Positions 28,401 to 36,743 of a stretch of DNA of 64,000 nucleotides are shown piece after piece (the stretch's first letter is position 1; the number at the start of each line of letters is the position of its first letter). Under the pieces are notes generated by a model that searched no databases, was not told where the DNA came from, and saw only the letters and a program-made list of their open reading frames with translations. The stretch comes from Micromonospora sp. CCTCC AA 2012012. Lineage in GTDB: Bacteria > Actinomycetota > Actinomycetes > Mycobacteriales > Micromonosporaceae. The position numbers and the translations under genes were made by a program. The stretch spans positions 930,001-994,000 of the forward strand of contig NZ_CP159342.1 of NCBI RefSeq assembly GCF_040499845.1. The letters are read 5' to 3'.

Positions 28401-29460
28401 CGGCGGTCACCGGCTCCTTGTCGGGGCCGATGATCACGTAGTGGGTGCCGGTGACGGGTCTGCCGATCGGCACGGACTGCGCCTCGTCGTCAAGGGCGCC
28501 TGGTTCGACGGCGAAGGAGGAGGAGTTGATCGTGCATTCGGTCGGCCCGTAAAGGTTGACGAGCCTGGCGGAGTGCGCCTTGAGACAGTCGCCGGCCAGC
28601 GAGGTGGACAGAGCCTCCCCGCCGGTGAAGATCTGTCGCAGGGAGGTGCAGGTGCCCAGTCGTTCGGTGTCGATGAGGGCGCGGAGCAGGGTGGGCACGC
28701 ACTGTAGGGCCGTGACCTGGTGCCGTCGGACGGCATCGATGATCCCCTCGGCGTCGCGGTGCAGTCCCGGTGTGCCGGCGGCGACGGTGCTGCCGCAGGC
28801 GGGGGCGAGGATCTCCCACTGGGCGGCGTCGAAGCTCATGGGGGTCTTCTGGAGGATGACCGCCTCACCGATGCGGTAGGTGGCGTGGAGCCACCGCAGC
28901 TGGCTGACGATGCTCCGGTGCTCGATCATCACCCCCTTCGGCTTCCCGGTGCTTCCCGAGGTGTAGATGACGTAGGCGAGATCGCGTGGTCCGGGCCGGT
29001 GGTAGGGCCCATCGGGCGGATGCGGGTCGTTCGCTGTGCTCAGTGGGACGAGGTGCGTGCCGGGCGGCACCAGGTCCGACAGCCGGTCGATGAGTTCGTC
29101 CTGGGCGACGATGGTGCGGAGCCGGGCGTCGGTCGCCATGTAGCGCAGGCGTTCGTCGGGGTAGTCGGGCGCCAGCGGCAGATAGGCCGCTGACGCGTAG
29201 AGGATTCCCCAGGCGCCGACGACGAGGGCGGCCGACGGCTCGGCGAACAGCCCGACGCAGTCGTCGGGGCCGGTGCCGAGCGCGCGCAGGTGCGCCGCCA
29301 GAGCCTTGGCCCGGTCCGCCAACGCGCGGCGGGTGATTCGTTCCGGTCCATGGATGACGGCGACGGCGTGGGGATCGACGTGTACCTGCTCATCGAGCAG
29401 ATCGGGCAGGCAGGCGGTGTCAGGGTCAGGGGCTCCGGTGGTGGCTGATGTGGTGATCAT
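25495..29460 (-). CDS. indC: indigoidine-synthetase-type NRPS (A-Ox-T-TE) with tautomerase-like tail
   Basis: A single-module synthetase of 1321 residues (BpsA has about 1280). The adenylation domain covers 20-465 with A3 [11 protein letters not shown] (166-176), A5 N-L-Y-G-P-T-E (302-308), A7 Y-R-T-G-D-L and A8 V-K-L-R-G-F-R-I-E. An FMN oxidase domain of the SagB/nitroreductase type is inserted at about 500-870. A10 (N-G-K, Lys902) follows. The carrier serine is in F-F-A-C-G-G-N-S-L (Ser960), and the thioesterase has G-Y-S-F-G (Ser1087) and a late His (about 1247). The family activates L-Gln, oxidises and cyclises it, releasing a 3-amino-pyridine-dione that can dimerise to blue indigoidine. 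Residues 1272-1319 look like 4-oxalocrotonate tautomerase. AGGGGGA precedes the ATG. Confidence 0.95.
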   Translation of the reverse strand: MITTSATTGAPDPDTACLPDLLDEQVHVDPHAVAVIHGPERITRRALADRAKALAAHLRALGTGPDDCVGLFAEPSAALVVGAWGILYASAAYLPLAPDYPDERLRYMATDARLRTIVAQDELIDRLSDLVPPGTHLVPLSTANDPHPPDGPYHRPGPRDLAYVIYTSGSTGKPKGVMIEHRSIVSQLRWLHATYRIGEAVILQKTPMSFDAAQWEILAPACGSTVAAGTPGLHRDAEGIIDAVRRHQVTALQCVPTLLRALIDTERLGTCTSLRQIFTGGEALSTSLAGDCLKAHSARLVNLYGPTECTINSSSFAVEPGALDDEAQSVPIGRPVTGTHYVIIGPDKEPVTAGAVGELHIGGVQLARGYLHRPALTAQRFVTDPTTRERLYRTGDLAAWNDDGTARFVGRVDNQVKLRGFRIELDEVRLAVEAHQWVRHAGLLVRDDPRTQQPHLLAFVELNPREAALMDQGRHGAHHQSKESRLQVRAQLSHAGVRTPEELAGRPVLALPGAEPTQEQVRRVFARKTYRFYEGPPVSRAALLNLLRPLQQPHTPRRLDQIELSTFGEIMRYLGQFVSDERLLPKFGYASPGALNATQLYLEIHHLWGQPSGYYYYHPIAHELVLIRELAAGPEPKVGLHFVGRRHAIEPVYKNNIREVLEIETGHMVGMLEQILPEYGLAVTAAKHTPQLMRHLDCTTDDLYLGSFTLTPHAPAPRDEIDVYVQVHPDHDVDLPPGQYAYRDDELTRIDDALVLRHHVIAINQQVYDRASIGISLISTTSTRWRRYIDLGRVLQRLSMNDLGFGFMSSGYSSESGHDLPSAHRIRSILHRCGQPSGPSYFAVGGLVSQDQVASRGMKEDAVHMKGPAELIRDELAERLPDYMIPNKVIIVDRMPLTANGKTDLAALAATAAATATQTGPPFVTPRTDMERQIAQLWGEATRQDAVSIHDDFFACGGNSLMAVALINRLNREFAASLPLQVIFQCPTVAQLASRLEDRDQVNRSRLVPLATTGAGRPVYCWPGLGGYPMNLRPLATRAGRPFLGVQAYGVNAGEDPYRTITRMAAEDVRAIRERQPHGPYTLWGYSFGSRVAYEAAYQLEQAGQQVDQLVLIAPGSPRLRAVANQPGEDVASFDNRRYLAVLFSVFAGTATGPLVDECLTTVVDEDTFTRFVHRHFGGLDLPLVRRITRVVARTYGLRHTDVEIARRPINAPVTVLRTRGDEDSFLDTDAARRSLAPTVVDLTADHYSVLREPGADELIAALPVPSGRQVRPHVSITHLQVALTDEQHSRLVAAVTQAMTRAFGCDEESVSIALEAVADE

Positions 29461-29484
29461 GCTTCCCCCTGTGGTGGTGATGCT

Positions 29485-30402
29485 TCACCGGGAGGTCAGC
29501 GCCGGGGGAACCACCGGCGCTGGCGCGGGTGGCGTCGACGGCGGGGACGACCTCAGTTGGGCGAGGGCGACGGCGGCGATGATGATCAGGGCTCCGATGA
29601 ACTGGGTCAGGTTGAGCCGTTGGTCGAGGAAGATGAGGCCCAGAACGCTGGCGACGATGGGGCTGACCAGGCTGAGGAAGGAAACGGCCAGGGCGGGCAG
29701 GCGATCGATGCCGCGGAACCACACGGCGTATCCGAACAGTGAGCCGGCGACCGCAAGGTAGGACAGTCCGGTCAGATTCCGTCCCGTCAGATGGCTCGGT
29801 AGTCCCTCCACCGCGAGGGTGACGGGCAGCAGCACGAGGCCGCCGGCGGTCAGTTGCCAGCCGGTGAACTGGAGCACGCCCACTCCGGCCGGTCGCGCCC
29901 ACCGTTTGGTCAGGACGATCCCGGACGCCATGCTGGCGGCGCCGGCCAGGGCCGCCGCGACCCCGATGGGATCCAGGACAGCGGTCGGACGCAGGACCAG
30001 CAGGGCGACGCCGGTGGCCCCGAGCAGGCAGGCGGCGAGGTGTAAGGGGCGGATCCGGTCGCGCAGGAGCAGGGCCGCCAGGACGAGCACGAGCATCGGC
30101 TGGAACGACATGATCAGGGCCGCCACGCCGCCGGGCAGCCGGTAAGCGGCGATGAAGAGGAGCAGGAAGAACAGCCCGATGTTGAGCGTGCCCAGCACCA
30201 GCGCCCGCCAGATCCACGCGCCTCTCGGCAGGACTCGACCGAAGGCCAGGAGGACCAGTCCGGCCGGCAGTGCGCGTGCGACGGCGGCGAGGTACGGGCG
30301 GCCTGCCGGAAGCAGTTCGGTGGTGACGAGGTAGGTGCTTCCCCAGATCGCGGGGGCTAGGGCGGTGACGCCGATGTCGCTGACGATGCCGCCGCGTCTC
30401 AT
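29485..30402 (-). CDS. EamA/DMT-family transporter, probable exporter of the cluster product
   Basis: A 305-residue inner-membrane protein with ten predicted helices in two EamA repeats (A-P-A-I-W-G-S-T-Y-L-V-T near the start; A-G-S-L-F-G-Y-A-V-W-F and S-F-L-S-L-V-S-P-I-V-A-S-V-L-G in the second repeat). The ATG overlaps the stop of the uracil phosphoribosyltransferase gene (ATGA), and its stop lies 24 bp before the NRPS. DMT exporters commonly move amino acids, pigments or nucleosides. Its place in the operon argues for export of the final product, matching the transporter of the minimycin cluster in role. Confidence 0.88.
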   Translation of the reverse strand: MRRGGIVSDIGVTALAPAIWGSTYLVTTELLPAGRPYLAAVARALPAGLVLLAFGRVLPRGAWIWRALVLGTLNIGLFFLLLFIAAYRLPGGVAALIMSFQPMLVLVLAALLLRDRIRPLHLAACLLGATGVALLVLRPTAVLDPIGVAAALAGAASMASGIVLTKRWARPAGVGVLQFTGWQLTAGGLVLLPVTLAVEGLPSHLTGRNLTGLSYLAVAGSLFGYAVWFRGIDRLPALAVSFLSLVSPIVASVLGLIFLDQRLNLTQFIGALIIIAAVALAQLRSSPPSTPPAPAPVVPPALTSR

Positions 30403-31070
30403 CGCGGTTGGTCCGTCCCGAAGTACCGGTCACCGAAGTCTCCGATGCCGGGAATCATGTAGGCGTCCTCGTTGAGTCGTTCCTCCACGGCAGAGGTCAC
30501 GATCCGCACTCGCGGGTGCTGTGCGTGGACGGCGGCGATGCCTTCGGGTGAGGACAGCAGGTTGACGAACACGATGTCGTCGTCGGCGACGCCGTGCTCG
30601 CCGAGGACGGTGATTGCCGCGAGCGCGGTGCCGCCGGTGGCGAGCATGGGGTCCAGCAGCAGGACGTGGGAGGTCGCGATGTCCGGCGGCAGGGCGGCGT
30701 AGTAGAAGCGCGGGAGTTTCGTCACCTTGTCTCGCTGCAGGAGGATCTTGCCGATGCGGGAGTGGGGGAGCATGGCGCGCAGTTCGGCTTCGATGCTCTC
30801 CCCGGCGCGGGCGACGGACACGCCGCACGTGGGTGCGGCCGGTCGTAGTCCGCGATAGGTCTGCCCGACGGGAGTGCGTACCTCTCGGGGCTCGACGGGC
30901 AGCAGGTCGAGGGCGGTCTCGAGGAGCAGGCGGAAGATCTGCGCGGAGGTTTGTACGAAGTCCGCGCGGGCGGCGTCGCGGTCCCGTATCACGGTGTGCA
31001 GCGACCGCAAACGGTTGGTCTGGGGCAGGAGGTGCAGCTGCGTGACCGGGGCGGTGGCGGTGTCGGGCAT
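30399..31070 (-). CDS. upp: uracil phosphoribosyltransferase, likely self-resistance or salvage enzyme
   Basis: A 223-residue type-I PRTase. The PRPP loop is L-L-L-D-P-M-L-A-T-G-G-T-A, and the uracil-binding end is Y-M-I-P-G-I-G-D-F-G-D-R-Y-F-G-T. It converts uracil plus PRPP to UMP. A UPRTase in an IndA/IndC operon recalls MinD of the minimycin system (from memory reported as protective during synthesis of that uridine analogue). Keeping UMP pools high would compete with a pseudouridine-like product. The gene is three bases downstream of the TrpF-like gene and overlaps the exporter gene by 4 bp. Confidence 0.93.
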   Translation of the reverse strand: MPDTATAPVTQLHLLPQTNRLRSLHTVIRDRDAARADFVQTSAQIFRLLLETALDLLPVEPREVRTPVGQTYRGLRPAAPTCGVSVARAGESIEAELRAMLPHSRIGKILLQRDKVTKLPRFYYAALPPDIATSHVLLLDPMLATGGTALAAITVLGEHGVADDDIVFVNLLSSPEGIAAVHAQHPRVRIVTSAVEERLNEDAYMIPGIGDFGDRYFGTDQPR

Positions 31071-31073
31071 GGT

Positions 31074-31757
31074 TCAGTCCCGTTCGGTGAGGGCGGCGAA
31101 CGCCTGACGCGCGGCGGAGACGAACTGCCGCACCTTCTGGCGGTCCTTTCGGCCGTGGGAGTCCTCGAGTCCGGTGTGCGCGTCGACGGCGGCCGGGCGG
31201 ACCTCGGCGATGGCCGCGGCGACGTTGTCGGGGTTCAGGCCGCCGGCGAGCATCAGCGGCTTGGGGGCGACGCGGACCAGTTCGGCGCTGATGGACCAGT
31301 CGTGGACGAGGCCGGTGGCCCCCTTGGCGCCGGTGGCGGGGTTGAAGGTGTCGGTGATGTACATGTCGACCCACTCGGCGCTCTCATCGACGATCTTGAC
31401 GAGTTCGTCGATGTTGTCCGCCTTGACCACGAGGCTCTTGAGGACGGTCAGCTCGGGGGCGATGTGGCGCAGCTGCCGCAGCTGCGTCGGAGCGACGTCG
31501 CCGTGCAGCTGCACGGCCGTGACGCCGAGCTGCGCGCAGAATTCCTTGATCTCCTCGGCCTCGGTCAGGTAGGTGATCAGGACGCCGCGGTGGCGGGGCT
31601 GGATGGCCTTGACGATGGCGGCGGCTTCGGCCTCGGACAGGTCCTCGTTCTTCGCCGGGAGCCGCAGGGCGAAGCCCAGCCACTCGGCGCCCTCCTCGCA
31701 GATCATGTCTGCCTCGTCCTGGTCGATGATCCCGGCCACCTGGATGAGTCCCTGCAT
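31074..31757 (-). CDS. phosphoribosylanthranilate isomerase-like barrel lacking the catalytic Cys
   Basis: A 227-residue (beta/alpha)8 protein of the TrpF family, first gene of the ind/min-like operon. ATG at 31757 is chosen because AAGGAG stands six bases upstream; a longer frame to 31814 has no such site. Family marks are A-V-Q-L-H-G-D, I-T-D-T-F (general-acid Asp136), H-D-W-S-I, L-A-G-G-L-N-P-D-N-V (phosphate loop) and A-V-D-A-H-T-G-L-E. In true TrpF the first strand carries I-C-G with the catalytic-base Cys. Here it is V-A-G (Ala8), and the Arg after strand 2 that holds the anthranilate carboxylate is also absent. It should still bind a phosphoribosyl compound but is unlikely to perform the tryptophan-pathway Amadori reaction. 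A new step on a ribosyl phosphate intermediate is inferred. Confidence 0.85.
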   Translation of the reverse strand: MQGLIQVAGIIDQDEADMICEEGAEWLGFALRLPAKNEDLSEAEAAAIVKAIQPRHRGVLITYLTEAEEIKEFCAQLGVTAVQLHGDVAPTQLRQLRHIAPELTVLKSLVVKADNIDELVKIVDESAEWVDMYITDTFNPATGAKGATGLVHDWSISAELVRVAPKPLMLAGGLNPDNVAAAIAEVRPAAVDAHTGLEDSHGRKDRQKVRQFVSAARQAFAALTERD

Positions 31758-31864
31758 CTGCTGCTCCTTCTGATGAATGCCGGCCGGATATTCATCGGCG
31801 GATCGCTCCGACACGGCGCGCCTGGAAAGTCAATCGCATCGATTTCCGCCGGCTGATGCCCAAC

Positions 31865-31892
31865 GTTATATCGACTTATGTCAATCGAACAA
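31865..31892 (-). promoter_or_regulatory. possible promoter of the ind/min-like operon
   Basis: Within an AT-rich patch upstream of the TrpF-like gene, the minus strand has TTGTTC (31892-31887), a 16-base spacer and TATAAC (31870-31865). Its transcript would start roughly 100 bases before the ATG at 31757. The boxes are imperfect and the spacer holds TTGACA in a position that does not fit. The imperfect dyad TCGA-N10-TCGA (31871-31888) overlaps it and could bind a regulator. Confidence 0.35.
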
Positions 31893-31950
31893 GGGTTTAT
31901 GTGTCCGTCTCGGTCGGCTGTCACTTATCGTGGGACGCGCCAGGGCGCGG

Positions 31951-31982
31951 CCGCCGTCGGGCGTTGCAGCCCGGCCGGCGCG
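31951..31982 (-). terminator. possible terminator after the first Liv operon
   Basis: A GC hairpin with CCGCCGTCGGGC and GCCCGGCCGGCG arms around a six-base loop, with one bulge. It is placed between the livM stop at 32020 and the ind/min-like promoter. It fits a separation of the two minus-strand operons. Confidence 0.45.
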
Positions 31983-32019
31983 GCATGCCCCGAGGCTGAT
32001 TCCGGGAAAATCAAATGGT

Positions 32020-33039
32020 CTATCCGCGCTCCGTGGTGGTGAGGTGATAGCGCAGCGGGAACAGCGACAGGGTGTCCCGGCGCGAAAGTCCGCCCCACAA
32101 TCCGCGGGGAACGAACAGGGTGAAGAAGATTGCCATCACTCCAAGGCCCACCAGATACCAGGCGCCCTGATCGCCGAAAGCCGACTCGACCGCGAAGAAC
32201 GCGACAGCGCCCAAGACCGGCCCTTCGAGCGTGCCGATGCCACCGACCAGGACCATGAAGATCAGATAGGCCGACCAGTGAGCGCCGAAGATCGATCGTG
32301 GCTGGACAAAGAGCGTGTTTGCCAAGGTCAGCGCACCGGCGGCACCGCACCCGACAGCGGCGAGCACGTACACGCGCACGCGCGCGGACCAGGTCCGCAC
32401 CCCCGCGGCAGCCGCCGCCTGCTCACTGTCCCGCGCCGCCTGCAGGGCGATCCCCGAGCGGCTCCGCAACAACAGGAACAACGCTCCGAACAGCAGCACC
32501 GCGGCGGCCAGCGCCAACCAGTAGGTGTAGGCGTGCCGAACCGGCGGGGGATAGGCGTTCAACCCGCGCAGCGACGTGCCCGTGCCGCCGCCGAGGTCAT
32601 CGTCGAGCATGACGAGCAGCGCGGCGGTCTCGGCGATCACCCAGGTGCCGACCGCGAACTGGCCGCCCCGCAGGCGCAGCACGACCGGTGCCAGCACCAC
32701 CGCCAGCACGCCGGCGGCCAGCGGGGCCAGCACGATCGCCGCATACGGCGCCAAACCCTGCTGCGTCAGCCAGATCGTGGCATAGGCTCCCACCCCGATG
32801 AAGCACTGCTGGCCTACCGAGACCAGGCCCGCGTAGCCGGCCAGGGCGTTCCACATCGTGGCGAGCAAGATCAGGGTCAGCAGCTCGGTGCCCTGCTCGA
32901 CGACGGTGAGGCCGAAGACCTGCGGCACGGCCGCGGCCATCAGCAGCACTGCGGTCAGAAAGATTCCCCGGGCCCGCCAGGACCGGCTTGACCTGCGGAC
33001 CGTCGGGGCGGGCGTGGGCATCGATGCGACGGTTGTCAT
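32020..33039 (-). CDS. livM: branched-chain amino acid/amide-type ABC permease LivM (system 1)
   Basis: A 339-residue integral membrane permease. It has eight or more helices and the LivM signature (M-W-N-A-L-A-G-Y-A-G-L-V-S-V-G-Q, then the Gly-rich G-G-I-G-T-L-E-G-P-V-L-G loop that contacts the ATPase). The ATG at 33039 overlaps the livH stop (ATGA). It is the last gene of a five-gene import operon running leftward from 36,743 and is followed by a probable terminator before the NRPS operon. Confidence 0.93.
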   Translation of the reverse strand: MTTVASMPTPAPTVRRSSRSWRARGIFLTAVLLMAAAVPQVFGLTVVEQGTELLTLILLATMWNALAGYAGLVSVGQQCFIGVGAYATIWLTQQGLAPYAAIVLAPLAAGVLAVVLAPVVLRLRGGQFAVGTWVIAETAALLVMLDDDLGGGTGTSLRGLNAYPPPVRHAYTYWLALAAAVLLFGALFLLLRSRSGIALQAARDSEQAAAAAGVRTWSARVRVYVLAAVGCGAAGALTLANTLFVQPRSIFGAHWSAYLIFMVLVGGIGTLEGPVLGAVAFFAVESAFGDQGAWYLVGLGVMAIFFTLFVPRGLWGGLSRRDTLSLFPLRYHLTTTERG

Positions 33040-33914
33040 GCCCGCACGCTCCTGAGGACAGTGAGCCGTCCGCGAGGACCGGTCAGGACGGCGAGGAAGA
33101 CGAGATGGCCGGCGAGGATCGCGTACTGCGGATCGATCGTGGCGCCGACGGTCTGCGCCACACCGAGGACCATGCCGCCGACCAGCGTGCCCCGCAGCGA
33201 CCCCAGGCCGCCGATGACCACGGCCTCGAACGCGAAGATGAGCTGGGTGGGACCGCTGGACGGATCGAAGGTGGCGTGCATCGCCAGGAACGCCCCGGCC
33301 AGGGTTGCCGTGCCCACCGCCAGCGCCGTCGCCTTGGCGTACACCGACTCCGCCGGTATCCCCACCAGCTCCGCGGTCTCCGCGTCCTGTGCGGTCGCCC
33401 GCATCTCCCTGCCGGGCCGGGTCCGGCGGAGCAGAATCTCCAGACCGCCCAGCAGGGCGACTGCCACCGCCAGGACAAGAAGTCCGAAGTACGGCACGGT
33501 CAACTGGTCGTTCACCCGCCAACTCCCCACCGAGATCTCTCCCGCCGCGGCACCGAGACTGCGCACGTCCGGGGAGAAGATCTGCAACATGAGGTTCTGC
33601 ACCACGATGGCGAGGCCGAAGGTGGTCAGCAGCGGGGTGAGCTCACCCCCGCGCAGACTGGGCCCCAGCAGCACCCGGTGGAGGAGGTAACCGAGGACCA
33701 GCATCACCGGCAGGGCCACCGCGAGGGCGAGGAAGGGGGACACCTGTGCCTGCGTCGCGATCAGCCAGACCGCGAAGGCGCCGAGCACCGCGAGGTCGCC
33801 GTGGGCGAGGTTGATGATCCGCATCACCCCGAACATGAGAGACAGTCCGCAGGCGAACAGCGCGTACAAGGCGCCGAGCAGGACGCCGTTGATGACGGCG
33901 TTGGCGATGGTCAT
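33036..33914 (-). CDS. livH: branched-chain amino acid/amide-type ABC permease LivH (system 1)
   Basis: A 292-residue inner-membrane permease. ATG at 33914 overlaps the livF stop. It has the LivH pattern: N-G-V-L-L-G-A-L-Y-A-L-F-A-C-G-L-S-L-M-F-G, I-N-L-A-H-G-D, and the C-terminal loop E-A-V-V-I-G-G-L-G-S-L-R-G-T-L-V-G-G. It pairs with LivM to form the channel for a ligand delivered by the binding protein encoded at 35,409-36,743. Confidence 0.94.
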   Translation of the reverse strand: MTIANAVINGVLLGALYALFACGLSLMFGVMRIINLAHGDLAVLGAFAVWLIATQAQVSPFLALAVALPVMLVLGYLLHRVLLGPSLRGGELTPLLTTFGLAIVVQNLMLQIFSPDVRSLGAAAGEISVGSWRVNDQLTVPYFGLLVLAVAVALLGGLEILLRRTRPGREMRATAQDAETAELVGIPAESVYAKATALAVGTATLAGAFLAMHATFDPSSGPTQLIFAFEAVVIGGLGSLRGTLVGGMVLGVAQTVGATIDPQYAILAGHLVFLAVLTGPRGRLTVLRSVRA

Positions 33915-34657
33915 GTCCGCTCCCTCGAGGCGTCGGCCGGTACCGCCGACTCCCGGATCCCGAAGTAGGCATCGACCACCTGCTGCCGGGTCACTGCGTC
34001 CGCCGGCTGCGCGAGCACCATCTGGCCCTCGCGCAGACACACCACCCGACCAGCCGCGGACATCGCCCGGGTGAGGTCCTGCTCGACGAGGATCATGGTG
34101 ACGCCCTCCGCGGCGAGGGTGGCGAGGCTGGCGTAGACGTCGGCGACGGCCGCCGGTGACAGGCCGAGCGACACCTCGTCCACCAGCAGCAGCCGCGGGC
34201 CGGTCAGGAGTGCCCGGGCGATGGCGGTGGCCTGTTGCTGACCGCCGGACAGCGACGATGCGCGCTGCCGCAGCAGTGGGCGCAGCATGGGAAAGGCCGC
34301 CAGCACCCGATCCAGGTCCCAGCGCGTCGTCCGGGAGCGGCCGGCGGCGACGAGGAGATTCTCCTCAACGGTCAGGTCCGGGAAGAGCCGGCGGCCCTCC
34401 GGAACCAGGGCGATGCCCTCCCGCACCCGCTGGTACGCGCGCATGCCGGTGACGTCCCGCCCGCCCAGGGCGATGTGTCCCGCCGTCGCCGGGTGCGCGC
34501 CGGCGATCGTCCGCAGCAGGGTCGACTTCCCGGCGCCGTTCGCGCCGACGAGACTCACCACCTCGCCGGCCCGCACCGTCAGGGACATCTCGCGCACGGC
34601 GGTGAGCAGGCCGTGCCGGGCCGTCAGGTGTGTCACGGTCAGCAGCGGCCCGTTCAC
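33911..34657 (-). CDS. livF: ABC transporter ATPase LivF (system 1)
   Basis: A 248-residue cytosolic ATPase. Walker A is G-A-N-G-A-G-K-S-T, signature S-L-S-G-G-Q-Q-Q, Walker B L-L-L-V-D-E, and the LivF-type stretch L-V-P-E-G-R-R-L-F-P-D-L-T-V-E-E-N is present. It overlaps both neighbours by 4 bp, so LivF, LivG, LivH and LivM should be made in balanced amounts. The C-terminal 20 residues form a charged tail. Confidence 0.95.
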   Translation of the reverse strand: MNGPLLTVTHLTARHGLLTAVREMSLTVRAGEVVSLVGANGAGKSTLLRTIAGAHPATAGHIALGGRDVTGMRAYQRVREGIALVPEGRRLFPDLTVEENLLVAAGRSRTTRWDLDRVLAAFPMLRPLLRQRASSLSGGQQQATAIARALLTGPRLLLVDEVSLGLSPAAVADVYASLATLAAEGVTMILVEQDLTRAMSAAGRVVCLREGQMVLAQPADAVTRQQVVDAYFGIRESAVPADASRERT

Positions 34658-35412
34658 GGCGTACGCTCCTTGGCGTGTACTCCCGGTTGCGGGCCCAGGT
34701 AGGCCCCGACCACCACGTCGTCGTCGAGCACGGCACGCGGCTCACCGTCGGCGATGACCCGACCTCCGTCGAGGCAGACCAGGCGGTCGACGACCCGCAG
34801 CAGGACGTGCATGACGTGCTCGATCCACACGATCGACGTGCCGCCGGCGCGGACTTCGAGGATCAGGTCGACGAGGTCCTCGGACTCGGCGTCGGTGAGC
34901 CCGGCGGCGATCTCGTCGAGCAGCAGCACGCGCGGCCCGGCGGCCAACGCGCGGGCCAGTTCCAGACGCTTACGGTGCAGCAGGCCGAGCGTGTCGGCGC
35001 GTCTGTTGGCCAGCGGCAGCAACCCGCACCGCTCCAGCACCGTCACGGCGCGCTCGTACGCGCGTGCGGTGGGCAGCTGCGCCCCGTGCATGGCGGGTAC
35101 CAGGACGTTCTCCAGGACGGTCAGGACGCCGAAGGGGCGGGGGATCTGGAAGGCCCGGCCGATCCCACGCCGGCACCGGGCCGCCGGGTCGAGCCGGGTG
35201 ACGTCCTCATGGGCGAGAAACACCCGGCCCTGCGCGGTGGCGACCGCCCCGGCGATCACGTTGAGCAGCGTCGTCTTCCCGGCGCCGTTGGGGCCCACGA
35301 CACCGAGCGCCTCCCCGTCGGTGACCCGAAGGTCGACCCCGTCCAGAATGCGTACGCTGCCGTAGCTCACGACCGCGGTCTGCACGCGCAGGATGTCGGT
35401 CATCGCGCTCAC
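34654..35412 (-). CDS. livG: ABC transporter ATPase LivG (system 1)
   Basis: A 252-residue ATPase with Walker A G-P-N-G-A-G-K-T-T and Walker B V-L-L-L-D-E. The ABC signature is degenerate: L-G-L-L-H-R-K-R-L-E-L-A instead of the family's G-x-Q-R-R-L-E-I-A form, with the Gln replaced by His. LivG proteins often vary here, and LivF has a good signature, so one of the two composite ATP sites may be weak. It begins 4 bp inside the binding-protein gene's 3' end. Confidence 0.93.
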   Translation of the reverse strand: MSAMTDILRVQTAVVSYGSVRILDGVDLRVTDGEALGVVGPNGAGKTTLLNVIAGAVATAQGRVFLAHEDVTRLDPAARCRRGIGRAFQIPRPFGVLTVLENVLVPAMHGAQLPTARAYERAVTVLERCGLLPLANRRADTLGLLHRKRLELARALAAGPRVLLLDEIAAGLTDAESEDLVDLILEVRAGGTSIVWIEHVMHVLLRVVDRLVCLDGGRVIADGEPRAVLDDDVVVGAYLGPQPGVHAKERTP

Positions 35413-36743
35413 CGCAGGGGCTGCAGCCGTGTGGTGACCGGCACCATCGGGTCCGACGAGTTCTCACAGAGGACGAAGTCGAGGGGGAACTGGCTACCGG
35501 CGGCGGACGCGCGCCACTGGCCGCCGAGAATGGGGGTCGCGACGACGTTGGCGTTGGGCCCGCTGCCCCAGTGCAACCGACCGACGGGCGTCTCCACGTC
35601 GAGGCGGGCGATCGCCTGGGCCACGGCCTGGCGATCCTGCGGGTCGCTCGCGGCGGTGAACGCCGCCGCGGCGGCGTCGAAGAGGGCCAGGCTCGGACCG
35701 AGCTGCTGGTTCCACTGTTTGCCGGCGGCCTTTTGATAGCCGTCGCCCAGCCGCTGGGATGACACCTTCGTCAGGGAGGAGGTGTACGGGAAGGCGGGCG
35801 TCCAGTAGGCGGCACCGGCGAGGCCGACCCCGATCGGGCCCAGGGACTCGACCTGTGAGGGGAACACACCGGTCTTCGCCGTCTGGGCGATCTTCGGGTG
35901 GTAGCCCTGCTGGATCGCCTGCCGCCAGAACGTGGCGAAGTCGCTCGGGATCGGGAACGTGCTGAAGATGTCGCATCGTTCGGCCTTGAAGCGGGCGATC
36001 TGCGACGAGTAGTCGTTGGTGCCGTCGGTGTAGGCGCCGGGGTCGACGACGGTGTATCCGCTCTTGGTCAGCAGCGGGCCGAGGGTCTGCCGGATGGCGT
36101 TGCCGGTGGAGTCGTTTGGCCACAGCACCCCGACCTTGCGGTTGGTGGCCACCTGCGGCCACAGATGGGTGTAGGCGTTGTGGAACTCGGCCACGCCGAA
36201 GCAGAAGTGGTAGGTGTAGGTGAAGGCCTTCTTCTGCTCCGGCTTGCCGCCCCGGCCGAAGTACCAGGACTCCCACGGCACGACCGTCGAGATGCAGGGC
36301 ACCCCGGCGGCCTCGCAGGCGTCGGACACCGGGTTGACCGTCTCCGCGGTGGAGGTGGCCAGCATAAGGTCGACCTGGTCGGAGTTGATCAGGTCGTTGG
36401 CGACCCGCGCGCTGTGCTGTGGATCGGACTGGCCGTCGCGGTCGAGGATCTCGACCTGGTAGGTGTTGCCACCGACGGCCAGTCCCGACGCGAGCGCGGA
36501 GCGCGCGAGCTCCAGCACGTAGCTGTCGGACTCGCCGAAGGACGCCGCGGGTCCGGTGCGGGGACTGACGAAGCCGATCTTCAGGCTGCGTGAGCGGGCG
36601 CTGCTCTTCGCCCCCGCGCCCACCTGGCAGGCGGCCAGCGCCGGACTGGACAGGGCCATTCCGGCGGCGGCGAGGCCCGCCGTGCGGAGAAGTCGGCGGC
36701 GATCGTATGTGCCGTGGATTTCGCCACGGGGCATCTTGCTCAT
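35409..36743 (-). CDS. periplasmic-type binding lipoprotein of Liv system 1
   Basis: A 444-residue extracytoplasmic ligand-binding protein of the Leu/Ile/Val or amide class. It starts with a twin-arginine-type leader (D-R-R-R-L-L-R-T-A-G-L-A-A-A-G) ending in a lipobox (A-L-A-A-C), so it is probably exported folded and lipid-anchored. The mature part opens with L-K-I-G-F-V-S-P-R-T-G-P-A-A-S-F-G-E and has the type-I fold. The ligand cannot be read from sequence. It is first in the operon and divergent from the haloalkane dehalogenase gene. Confidence 0.92.
   Translation of the reverse strand: MSKMPRGEIHGTYDRRRLLRTAGLAAAGMALSSPALAACQVGAGAKSSARSRSLKIGFVSPRTGPAASFGESDSYVLELARSALASGLAVGGNTYQVEILDRDGQSDPQHSARVANDLINSDQVDLMLATSTAETVNPVSDACEAAGVPCISTVVPWESWYFGRGGKPEQKKAFTYTYHFCFGVAEFHNAYTHLWPQVATNRKVGVLWPNDSTGNAIRQTLGPLLTKSGYTVVDPGAYTDGTNDYSSQIARFKAERCDIFSTFPIPSDFATFWRQAIQQGYHPKIAQTAKTGVFPSQVESLGPIGVGLAGAAYWTPAFPYTSSLTKVSSQRLGDGYQKAAGKQWNQQLGPSLALFDAAAAAFTAASDPQDRQAVAQAIARLDVETPVGRLHWGSGPNANVVATPILGGQWRASAAGSQFPLDFVLCENSSDPMVPVTTRLQPLR

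Noticed and set aside
27166..28707. A 513-codon plus-strand frame opposite the NRPS adenylation and oxidase domains
   Set aside because: It lies fully inside a well-supported NRPS gene and has no recognisable domain.
25495..29460. Stand-alone SagB/McbC oxidase for a thiazole/oxazole peptide
   Set aside because: The nitroreductase-like part is inserted within an adenylation domain. No cyclodehydratase or precursor peptide is visible.
31074..31757. Ordinary tryptophan-pathway trpF
   Set aside because: The catalytic Cys and the carboxylate-binding Arg are replaced, and no other trp gene is near.
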